Part shown: positions 23,961 to 32,200 of the stretch, piece by piece
Layout of the letters: each line of letters starts with the position of its first letter
How positions within the stretch are numbered: the stretch's first letter is position 1
Assembly (NCBI RefSeq): GCF_963678635.1
Contig: NC_087069.1
Location: 3,174,166 to 3,238,165 of the forward strand
Length of the DNA: 64,000 nt
DNA from: Symsagittifera roscoffensis
Lineage: Eukaryota; Xenacoelomorpha; Acoela; Convolutidae
Direction: 5' to 3'
Notes under the pieces: model-generated
Database searches by the model: none
What the model was told of the DNA's origin: nothing
What the model saw: only the letters and a program-made list of their open reading frames with translations
Program-made: the position numbers and the translations under genes

Positions 23961-24289
23961 TTGGCGAAATTCCTGTTAAGTCTGCGGTCTCTAGTGTCTT
24001 GGCTCTCTAGAATTGCGCCTCGTGGGCCTTTAGCCAGTCCACACAGTGATGCTTGCTCTATTCCTCGTGCGACACATTCTTAAGCTCCTGAACCTCCGCC
24101 AACTCTTGTCTACATGCCAGATCCTCCAGGTCTAGATCCTTCACTCTCTCTAGATATCGTGCTTTGCTCGCCTCTCCCGGTCTCTCTGTCTTCTTGTTGT
24201 CCACCACCACCACCACCGAGGATACTACCAAGCTCTAGGGTCTGGACGATTCCGCCTCGTCTCCTTCCATCGGTTTGGCTCCTAGTTGT

Positions 24290-24930
24290 CTACTCCTGCT
24301 GCTCCTTGAGTTTTCTCGAGTCGGTTCTTCCTCCCAAACGATCGGAAAAGGGCCTAGAAGCGAAGAAAGGAGTTATTGGGGGCGAACCAAAGATGAATTG
24401 ACCCGTCTGCAGCATGTCTGACTCCAGAAGGTTTATATGCATTTGACAGACACCTTTTATCCACTCCGTGTCCCTGGGCCTGTCCGGAAGGGAATGTTTC
24501 ATCATGCTTGCCACGTCGAGCAGTCTCACGGGAAGTACGCTCCTCTGCTGGATTTGCCTGATGATTTCGTTAAGGTTTGCACCCTGTCGTTCATCTCACT
24601 CGCATTCTGGTCAGCCATCACGTTGTAAGGGACGGTGCAAATAGTGAGTTAGGCTGGATCTAGATAGATCCTTAATTCCTCAAGAATACAACTCATCTTC
24701 TCCTGCAGCCTCATATCTTTCCACTGCTCCCCTCTGGACACGTCATTGGCTCCCAGCATCAGCGTGACCGTGTACATTGTCCCCATCTCCAGTGTCTTTA
24801 GCGACGACAACATCTGGGGTGTTGCAGCACCAGAAAAACTCAAGATTCCCACCTGCCAATTCGCCTGGATTCGCGCCAACACGCGTATCAGGCTGTCCCC
24901 TATGATCAAGTGGACTGCACCCTCGGGTAT
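24290..24930 (-). pseudogene. SGNH hydrolase-like domain (cargo)
   Basis: 24,649-24,909 encodes M-I-I-G-D-S-L-I-R-V-L (block I with the nucleophile Ser, residue 6), S-F-S-G-A-A (block II Gly), and L-M-L-G-A-N-D-V-S-R-G (block III G-x-N-D at residues 53-56). This spacing is that of SGNH/GDSL esterases. After a frameshift, 24,290-24,529 gives L-L-D-V-A-S-M-M-K-H-S-L-P-D-R-P-R-D. Block V (D-x-x-H, the catalytic Asp/His) would be expected there but is not seen. The domain therefore keeps the serine and oxyanion residues while the His is lost or deleted. The substrate is unknown. Its presence after pol is unusual and may serve an envelope- or host-modifying role, which is speculation. Confidence 0.65.
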
Positions 24931-24945
24931 CCTCGGCTGCGTGAG

Positions 24946-26157
24946 TTATTCAGCCCAAGAAGCGTCGTGGAAGGCATCCCTCCTTGCGCGTTGTGCCACT
25001 GTCCAGTCCATCCGGTGATGCCTGTGATAGGCACTGTCTGTGTTCTTTTTGTAGCTTGCGATTATCACACTCCTCACTGGATGATCTCTCCAGGTGGGAG
25101 GTCGCTCCTCTCGTGCTGAGTTGTCGCGAGCCCTTGACTGCAACCTCTCTTGCCTTTCCCTGAGGCGCGACGTGCCCCTCCCGGTTTGACTACCACTGGT
25201 TAAACTGGGCGTCAATCCCGGCAGCGAGATTTCCATCAAAGGCCTAACTGGGTTTGTCTCTAAATTGTACGGAGAAGGAACTGGCTCGGGAGATGTCCAT
25301 GCTTCCAGGCTCTCATTCATGTGTTCATGGGCCACACGGCTCAAGTTGAAGTGAGCGCGCGCCCAAGGAGCTTCGTCTACCTTCATCCGAGACTCTGGTC
25401 TCGATCTCGCGGCAGCCGGTTCAGTCGTAGTCCTCTTTTTCTCCTTACCACTTGCGACCGCTTGCTGCCTCCTTTGTAGCCGTTCTATTTCTGACTTTAT
25501 TTAATCTTAATTTGCTACGCTTTCTTGTAGTCTTTGTTCGTGCTCCCGTTTTGCCATCAGCAGATCCGGGTCAAGAATCGCCATATTTCGCTCAAGTATT
25601 GCCTGGTCGCGACCAAGCTTGGCTTGATCCCTATCAAGAACAGCTTGGTCCCTTTCCAGATTGGCCTTGTCCCGTTCCCTTTAAGCCCATTCCAACTCTC
25701 TCTTGCTTGCTGCTGAGATCTGGATATGACTTTTCCGTTTGTTGCGGCCGGAACATCGATGGTGGTTTGCTTGTGGATTGAGTCATTGCTCCTGCTGGTG
25801 GTCTGGTAGGAAGAAGAAACTCTCCCTACCATATTCCGTGTTGTTGCTCAAGCCAGGGTTTCTCGCAAGGTCATAGTCTCTGGCCTCCATTCACTTTCCA
25901 GGATAGTCATCTGGTCTACTCTTGATTTGATATTCCATCTGAAGTGTAGCCCACCATCAACACGGCTTCAGTTGCTGACTCCCTGCATTCGCCTGTGTTT
26001 CCAGTTGCAGGATGGCATTCAACATTACGGCCAGCCTTTCGTCCACTTGTGTGTAATCGAGGTCCCTCAAGCGCTTGCATAGCTCTCGAACGTAGGCCTT
26101 TTGAGCGCTACTGGCATAAACTTCCAGAAACGATCCGCCATCGTTGCTTCTTCTCAA
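24946..26157 (-). pseudogene. cargo protein N-terminus: coiled coil and Arg/Ser-rich linker
   Basis: It begins with M-R-R-S-N-D-G-G-S at 26,157 (66 codons to 25,957). It continues, in a shifted frame around 25,590-25,690, as a perfect heptad series: four or five units of R-D-Q-A-x-L-x encoded by 21-bp tandem units, a strong coiled-coil signature. A basic stretch then leads to 24,946-25,386, which is Arg/Ser/Glu-rich (S-G-S-Q-T-G-R-G-T-S-R-L-R-E-R-Q). The following SGNH-like domain reads in the same direction. I infer one long reading frame broken by frameshifts. No family is recognised for this N-terminal part. Confidence 0.5.
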
Positions 26158-26184
26158 GCGATCTCAAGTATCAACAAATTCAAA

Positions 26185-26292
26185 AAAATCTTTTCACAAT
26201 TCAACTGAAGAAATACCTTTCCCAAACCAACTCAAAAAATACCTTCCCACTTAAACTCAAAAAATACCTTCCCAGTTAAACTCAAGAAACAT
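26185..26292. repeat. short tandem repeat, about 26-bp unit
   Basis: Three to four imperfect copies of an AT-rich unit containing AAATACCTTCCCA and AACTCAA lie side by side between the macro-domain gene and the next coding part. No coding meaning is seen. Confidence 0.75.
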
Positions 26293-26676
26293 CCACCTCT
26301 AGTACTGCTAGTGAAGAACCGTTCGAGATCTCTCCTGTTTTGTTCGAGTCAGTGTAGCTTGATTGTCAATTCAATTTGCACTTCAATCTGGAAATAGAAT
26401 TAATTTTTAGGACAAAAAGTTTTTCGCACATGCCTAGCATGAATTTCCCCCTTACTACCTTTAAAACATTACCCTAACAATTTCTTGATAAAATAATTCA
26501 ATTAGACATTTAAAAGCAGGCAGACTTATATCATATTTTAGAACCATTAATTCTTCTAGAATTTAATTGTCATGCCAATTACGTTAAAATCCATATACCT
26601 GACTTGTGCTGCCCCCTTTTACCTAGCTCAAGAACCCTGTACCTCCTAACTCAAGACTTCCATGTCCACTCAAAGC
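26293..26676. other. non-coding gap within the minus-strand element
   Basis: AT-richer than its surroundings, with no open frame of note. It separates the macro-domain gene from the downstream cargo genes. An internal promoter or spacer could be here, but no signal is recognised. Confidence 0.4.
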
Positions 26677-27371
26677 TCAGGCGATACTCATGTAGTACTT
26701 CTTGTGTAGGTGCACCATTATCTCAGTTTCTGCAAAGACCATGTGCAGGATGGCGTATAATTCCCTAGGGTTCAACTTGCCCCTGTTTGGATCGTAGACC
26801 GGCATTGAGACCTCTCGTATCTCCCTCTTTCGACCATGAAGTCCCTTCACCTTGTTTGTGCCAACTTCACATGCTCGGAGTCTATCGTGTTTCTTTCATT
26901 AACCCTCGTCACCAAAAAGCACAGGTATTCACCATGAATTTGTGAAACTGAAGGGAGAAGCGCAGCAATTCCTCCCAGCCCCGGTCTCTGCCTAAATAAA
27001 AACTCTACGTTCTGATATTCTCTTTTGAAGTCTGCTTCCAATCTCTTGTTGAAGCTCTCGTCCGCTGTTTTGCAGATCGCACTAGTCCTATCTGACAAAA
27101 TGAAGTCGCTGTCTGTGATCAGAATCTTCTCTGAATATTCATTCGGTATCTCGAATTTTGTCTTGAAATTTCTTCCTATGGTAGGCTCAGCTTCCTCCTG
27201 ATCCAGTTCCAACCCGTTAGTCTCTCTCGCTTCCCTGAGTTTCTTTATCATCAAGTTTTCGGTGTGGGTAAGTCCTACCCCCACTCCCCGGTCAAAAATA
27301 TTTATCGACGTCCCCGTCAATGGTGCTGGGTTCCCTTTATCCGGTGGTATTTCCCGTGGATGTCCAACCAA
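26677..27371 (-). pseudogene. macro-domain-like protein carried by the Ty3-type element
   Basis: A 174-codon frame (26,847-27,371) plus its continuation in a shifted frame down to the TGA at 26,677-26,679. In order it shows I-L-I-T-D-S-D-F-I-L (first strand), T-A-D-E-S-F-N-K-R-L-E-A-D-F, then L-G-G-I-A-A-L-L-P (substrate-loop-like glycines), G-E-Y-L-C-F-L-V-T-R (core strand), and after the frameshift V-S-M-P-V-Y-D-P-N-R-G-K-L and F-A-E-T-E-I-M-V-H-L-H. This succession matches the macro fold, closest in layout to the small TARG1/OARD1-type ADP-ribose hydrolases. Residues 1-70 are an acidic leader. The fold call is by pattern only. It follows pol directly, on the same strand. Confidence 0.6.
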
Positions 27372-27924
27372 ATAGTTGATTTCCTGTTTTCACATATTTA
27401 ATTGCTGATAAGTCGACTTGCTGGGTGGTTTGCGCTTCCCTCTCGTCAGTCTCTAGTTTACGCATCCATTCCAGTATCCTCAGGTTTGTATTTTCCCTTC
27501 TTTTTATCTCGCTTTGCTCCAGGTTTACTTCTCGTTGTGGTATGGAGTAGTGCTCTTGCAAGGAATGCTCACTGTCGCTGACGATCTGCCACTCTTCATC
27601 GGCTACCAACTCGCCCACGTTCACTAACTACTCGCCTATCTCCTCGGGTTGTATCTTGTCAATCAAGAAGTCGTCACCATACCTGTTGTAACCCATGCAT
27701 GTCCGTTTGAGATCGCCTTTTCCCGTCCCTATGGTCATCGGCAAGTGTGGTTCTGTCCACTTTGGTACCTTGTTCTGCTTCGGATCATTCCAATCTTCCT
27801 CCGCGAAAAATCCTTTGTCCGAATTCACCTCTATCTTCTCGTTATCATCCAGGCTCACGTCCTCGTTACCGTCGTTCTTTTCTCTGGTGCCTTTCTCGTT
27901 CACCTCACATGCTGGTTCTACCAA
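27337..27924 (-). pseudogene. acidic C-terminal tail of pol
   Basis: Two consecutive open frames (27,628-27,924 and 27,337-27,624) are separated by a stop and rich in Glu, Asp and Asn, for example A-E-E-D-W-N-D-P-K-Q and W-Q-I-V-S-D-S-E-H-S. They contain the short block Y-G-D-D-F-L-I-D-K-I. No enzyme motif is visible. They link integrase to the macro-domain-like protein and may be the disordered end of the polyprotein. Confidence 0.5.
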
Positions 27925-27960
27925 TAGCTACCTGAGTCCTTCCATGTTCTGTGGTACGCA

Positions 27961-28272
27961 TCAGTCTTCCAGTGATGGGACGTGAGGTTTCAGATTTTCG
28001 TAGTGCGCTTCACGCCCAGTACTCAAGCAATAGAGCCGGCCCTGATTGTGTACCTCCGTTATCATAAGCGATCCTCTCCATTTCTTCAGTAACTTTTTAG
28101 TCCCCTTTGGAGGTATGATGTTCTTGAACACCCAGACGTATTGTCCCACAGCGTACGGTTTTGCCTGAAGTATTTTTTCATCGTACTTCTTCCGCTCTCT
28201 CATTTGTGCCTGCGCCGTGTTTCTTCTACAGAGCTCGTTCGATTCTTGTTGTCTCCTGACCGCTTTCTTCAC
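27961..28272 (-). pseudogene. pol: integrase C-terminal domain
   Basis: 104 codons with the SH3-like C-terminal module of Ty3-type integrases: A-V-G-Q-Y-V-W-V-F, K-L-L-K-K-W-R-G-S-L-M-I-T-E-V and Y-C-L-S-T-G-R-E-A-H-Y-E-N-L-K-P-H. This pattern (v-G-d-x-V-W ... W-x-G-P-f-x-I) binds DNA and contacts the core. Here the expected G-P-F is G-S-L. It follows the core after a frameshift, and the acidic tail comes next. Confidence 0.75.
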
Positions 28273-28395
28273 ATACGCCTGAGGCGACGTTCTGTTCTTA
28301 TTCCGGTTAGAAAAATGTCAGGGGCATCGCTCTCTCTCCCTGCCGGTTAACATCATGAAAGGACTGATACCTGTTGTTGAATGTTGCGTGCTGTC

Positions 28396-29354
28396 TTACG
28401 CCCCTACCCTTTGCGGCAGACATTCAGCCCAATATGTCGTGTATCTCGAGCAATATACACTGACCATGTTCACCAGTGTTCTGTTCTGCCTCTCCGCTAA
28501 TCGGTTCGTTTGAGGATGGTAGGTTGTTGAATGCGCTTGAGCAATGTGGGATCTCATCAATTCTTTCGTCAGCTCCCCTTGGAATGTCATCGGACAACCA
28601 TATCGTGATGTCCAGTGCATTATCAAGTGATCACAAGTCTCCTCCGCTGAGGCCTTCTGACATGGTACCGTTTCTGCCAGTTTCGTAAGGTGGTCTATGA
28701 TTACCAGTATCTGATTCTATACCATTCTTCGAGCTTTCCACGGACTTAAGTGGAAATTTCATTTTTCTAGGGTCTTTCACTTGCAAACACGACAAGCTTG
28801 CGTTCACCCACCTTTCTCAAGCCTTTGTCAACACTGGCCAATCAAACCTGTGTGGTATCCTATGTTGTACCTTTTCTAAGCCTTGATGTCCCATCTGGTC
28901 ATGCGATCTGAACAACACTTCCGTCTGATATAGCTTTGTCAGTTTGACGAGATTATGCCGTGTAGTATTTTCTCCTCATCTTTCCTCCTACAGGCTACTA
29001 CACCGTCAGCTGTGTGATAGAGTAAGTCCCATCTCTCGTTATAAAACTGGCTCAAGATCTAGTAACTATCCTCCTCCAGGTCTCCTCTCTCCTTGACTCC
29101 CGTCCGGATCCATGTAGAGAGGCTACTCGTCATTTTTCATTCTTTTGGGCTCGTATCAGATCCGACAGTCTGTATCTCGCTTTGACGTGTTCCTTCAAGG
29201 CCATCATTTGACCACTCAGTTCTCCGGGTCTGTGGATGTCGTCTTTTAGCTTAAGGCAAATTATCCTTCTCAAGACCTCCCTGTCATCATCCGATTCCAG
29301 GTTTGTCCTGACATATGAATTGCACGATAGCTCCCTGAATGGTTTCCTTGACAC
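28396..29354 (-). pseudogene. pol: integrase core, catalytic segment deleted
   Basis: 29,130-29,354 is a basic linker (E-V-L-R-R-I-I-C-L-K-L-K). A decayed N-terminus follows. At about 28,650-28,720 the core starts with L-V-I-I-D-H-L-T-K, which holds the first catalytic Asp. 28,396-28,626 continues with M-H-W-T-S-R-Y-G-C-P-M-T-F-Q, G-E-L-T-K-E-L-M and Y-H-P-Q-T-N-R-L-A-E-R-Q-N-R-T-L, with the Glu of the triad in A-E-R-Q-N-R. Between T-F-Q and G-E-L the usual S-D-N-G-containing segment is missing, removing the second Asp. The frame shifts after 28,396 and resumes as H-S-T-T-G-I-S-P-F-M-M-L-T-G. Confidence 0.82.
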
Positions 29355-29547
29355 CGCTATTTTCTCAAGCTCTTCTCCTCCTGTTGCTCTAGGTTGTACG
29401 TCCCTAAGTAAGGGTCAGTTTGTAGTTCTCGGTCGTTGTGCCTCGTTTTCTCTTCTGCTAATATCACCCAAAGACTGTCTGGGTCATCACCACTCTTCTC
29501 TGAGTCATCCTCCCATTCTTCCGACTCCCCGGACAAATTCTCTTGAT

Positions 29548-30420
29548 CTAGTCCTTGAATGACACTTTCTTCTTCCGAAACCTAGTCCGTCTTAGTATGT
29601 CATCTGAGATTTTTTCGACCAATGTCCGCAAAAATTCTTTGCCGTCAGGTTGCTTGCCTATCATTGAGTCCTCGCCATGAGCTGCTTCCCCTCTTTTCAA
29701 TTTGGTGACTTCCGGTTTGTCTTTGTCATTGTTCCGGACTACAGGTTTATCGTCTGCTAGTTTCTCGAGTAGTCTCCTCAACTCTTCTCCTATCGTCACA
29801 CTTCTTGTCTCCACTTCATCGAGGTCGTAGCCTTTTGCTTTTAGTGTTTCTCTCACTATCTTTGACTTGAGCATCCTTTCTATTGGCATCCCTAGTTTTT
29901 TCTTGAGAATTATTTTCGTCTCATGTTCTGAGGGTACCTCGGGATGGTCCTCTATTGGTTTCCCTGACTTCTCAAGCCGCCTCGTGAGTTGAAGACTGTA
30001 GTTTGTCTTCTTGTCCATAAACCAAAATCCATCTTTGATCTCCGGCCTGTCGGCCTCCTTTTGCTCATGTCTCTCGTACAACTCCGTCTTTTTGCTCAAG
30101 CTGTCGGCGTTCTGATGTATGTCCCTTGTCCTGTGCTCGATGATCATGTCGTGAGCATCCAGGCGCACTATCCATCTCCCGATGTAGCTCTGGTCCATTG
30201 AGTACGTTTTGTCCAACTGAGTGCTCTGTTGTTGACTCGTAGTTTGAATGGGTCGCTACCCAGGTATGCCTTGTATTTTTCTACAAAGGTGACTACCGCA
30301 ATTATTTCCGCTTTGGGTGCCCCGTATTTCATCTCTGTGTCACTCAAGACTTTGCTCCCAGGTCTCAAGACTGTCTTCCCGTTCCACTCCTGTTCTTGGT
30401 GGAGTATTCCAGAGATTGTA
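29548..30420 (-). pseudogene. pol: RNase H domain and acidic connection
   Basis: After the microsatellite the frame resumes with G-I-L-H-Q-E-Q-E-W-N-G-K. Then 30,168-30,368 gives Y-G-A-P-K-A-E-I-I-A-V-V-T-F-V-E-K-Y (catalytic Glu region) and L-R-V-N-N-R-A-L-S-W, where an Asp is expected at the second N. 29,548-30,216 (222 codons) gives G-R-W-I-V-R-L, I-E-H-R-T-R-D and N-A-D-S-L-S-K, the RNase H end. It continues into a Lys/Glu-rich connection ending in a run of Arg/Lys. Loss of the first Asp (microsatellite) and the D-to-N change suggest an inactive enzyme. Confidence 0.8.
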
Positions 30421-30422
30421 CA

Positions 30423-30428
30423 GCTCTC

Positions 30429-30468
<40 letters not shown>
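30423..30468. repeat. (TC)n microsatellite inside pol
   Basis: A nearly pure TC dinucleotide run (GA on the coding minus strand) lies between the RT thumb and the RNase H domain. In the minus-strand reading it appears as alternating Arg-Glu. It replaces or interrupts the start of RNase H, where the first catalytic Asp would be expected, and so marks a disabling expansion or replacement. Confidence 0.95.
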
Positions 30469-30472
<4 letters not shown>

Positions 30473-30479
30473 CTTTGAA

Positions 30480-31326
30480 ATGATTCCTCTCCTGAATTTC
30501 TTGCCCTTGTGACTAATGAGTTGTTTCAGTGGATATACGTTTTCCGCATAGCCCTTGATGAACTTCCTGTAATAGTTCACAAAACACAGGAAGTTCATTA
30601 GCTTATGCTCAGTTTTCGGTGATTTCCAAGTCAGAACCGCCTCTACCGCGTCTGGGTCTGGTCTAATGCCATGTTTGTCCCTCATCCTCCCCAGGTATTT
30701 GATCGAATCCTTGAGAATCTCACACTTCGATGGCTTGCATTTTAGATCCTCTAGAGTACGTGTCGCTATCACCACGTCATACACGTAACACATTACCAAA
30801 TTACCATATTTCTTCGTTACATTTGTCAGTGCATGTGCCATCAGTCGTTGGAACGTGGATGTGGCATTGCAAAGGCCAAAGGGCCTCCTCTTGCATTGAA
30901 ACAGCCCCAGTTCGCAATCAAATCCTGTCTTGTCCCTGTAATTTTTCCTCAGTAGTACCTGCCAAAAGCCGACCCTAAATCAAGATATTTGAAAAATTTT
31001 GCATCTCCTTATTTAAGAGGTATTCATCGATTCCAGGTATGGGATAGACATCCTTCGCCGTGACGGAGTTCAGATAACGAAAGTCACAACAAAAGTTGGT
31101 CTCTTTTGTTTTTAGCCATCACTACTCCACACGCCCACGGTGACTTGGATGGTTCTATCATATCATACTCTAGTATGGTCTCTATCTCTTTTCTACATTC
31201 ATCCAATTTGTTAGGGGTCATACGCCTCGCCCCCTCCCTATGTGGTACCGCAAACTCCTCAAGCTCTATTTCATGTTCAACAAAATTACAGCATCCAATG
31301 TCTGCTTTATATTTCGAAAAAAACAT
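30480..31326 (-). pseudogene. pol: reverse transcriptase with mutated active site
   Basis: 31,084-31,326 encodes the RT N-terminus (V-E-H-E-I-E-L, E-G-A-R-R-M-T-P, D-M-I-E-P-S-K-S-P-W-A-C-G-V-V-M). About 30,840-31,000 gives L-D-L-G-S-A-F-W-Q-V-L-L and K-R-R-P-F-G-L-C-N-A-T-S-T-F-Q. 30,480-30,841 gives the end of the palm and the thumb (K-P-S-K-C-E-I-L, K-Y-L-G-R, N-Y-Y-R-K-F-I-K-G). The catalytic box is M-C-Y-V-Y-D-V-V: the first Asp of the usual Y-V-D-D is Tyr, so the polymerase is dead. About twenty residues normally between the box and K-C-K-P-S-K-C are missing. Confidence 0.85.
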
Positions 31327-31344
31327 CCTGATTCCGATCTAGCA

Positions 31345-32200
31345 CATCCTTGATGGCTTCGAGCTGTTCGTCCGTTACCTTACCCCTGTACTGTTCTATT
31401 TCTGGTAATAACGGTTTTTCCATCTCTAATTCTTCAAGTGTGGGTCTTTCCGGAAAACTCGAACAGCCCGAAAGTCCATCGTCTGTCTCTGATTTATGCG
31501 ACTTTACAACACTTGATGTATAGCGCCTTTATTTGCCGCTGACAGCCGTATTCTTGAGTCTATCAAGTGATCTTTGTCAAACCACACATGTTTCAACCAC
31601 ATGTTTCAATTTGTATGACACTCAAGACTCCTCCTGTTTCCAATAACCCAAGCAGTTGAGTCTTTTTCCCTCTTATGTCCGGTACGGATGCAGATCGTCT
31701 GCCTCTGTTCCCAGATACATTGCATCTTCTTCTAGCATGTATATTCAACATGACCTAATGTGGACCATAGGCTTCCGTGTATCTGTTATCTATGCGAACT
31801 GATTTACTACCACCTCTATAGAGAAATGCCCTTAAAGCTCTATAAGTGGTTTGCGGGCTTAATTTGCTCAAGTTATCCGCGTACACATCTATATACATTA
31901 CTGTATGATCACTCATTTCACTCAAGTTTCTTGTTACTTCTTAGCCGCCCACTGTGATTATTGACTTGACTCTTGCCCCAATTTTTGTGATGCCAAATGG
32001 TTTTCAAGCCACCATTTTCAAAGTGTTGCAGTTGCTCCTACTCATTGAGATCTCTCCGGTCTCTGGTTCTGGTTTTGTCATACAGAGTGTTTCATTTAAT
32101 CCCTGTTTCTCTGTTTCCTGTTTCAGCCGTTGCTCGATTTCTTCGGTCGCCAAGTCTTGCTCCACTTTGTTGATCGCCTCTTCAGCTGCTTTCTCTTAGT
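31345..32200 (-). pseudogene. pol: gag-pol linker; protease not visible
   Basis: Decayed sequence between the knuckle and RT. The last part (about 31,345-31,500) encodes F-P-E-R-P-T-L-E-E-L and V-T-D-E-Q-L-E-A-I-K-D-V-L, the short acidic helix usually found just before Ty3-type RT. A protease D-T/S-G signature would be expected in 31.5-32.2 kb, but I cannot find one in any minus-strand frame. The domain is either lost or too decayed to see. Confidence 0.45.

Noticed and set aside
24190-24216. CAC trinucleotide run as a significant repeat
   Set aside because: Only about five units; it codes for a Val run in the cargo protein and is unremarkable.
26265-26290. Spliced-leader (SL2-like) remnant, CCCAGTTAAACTCAAG
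   Set aside because: Only a partial match to the nematode SL2 end. It lies in a local tandem repeat whose neighbouring units lack it, and no donor site or Sm site is visible.
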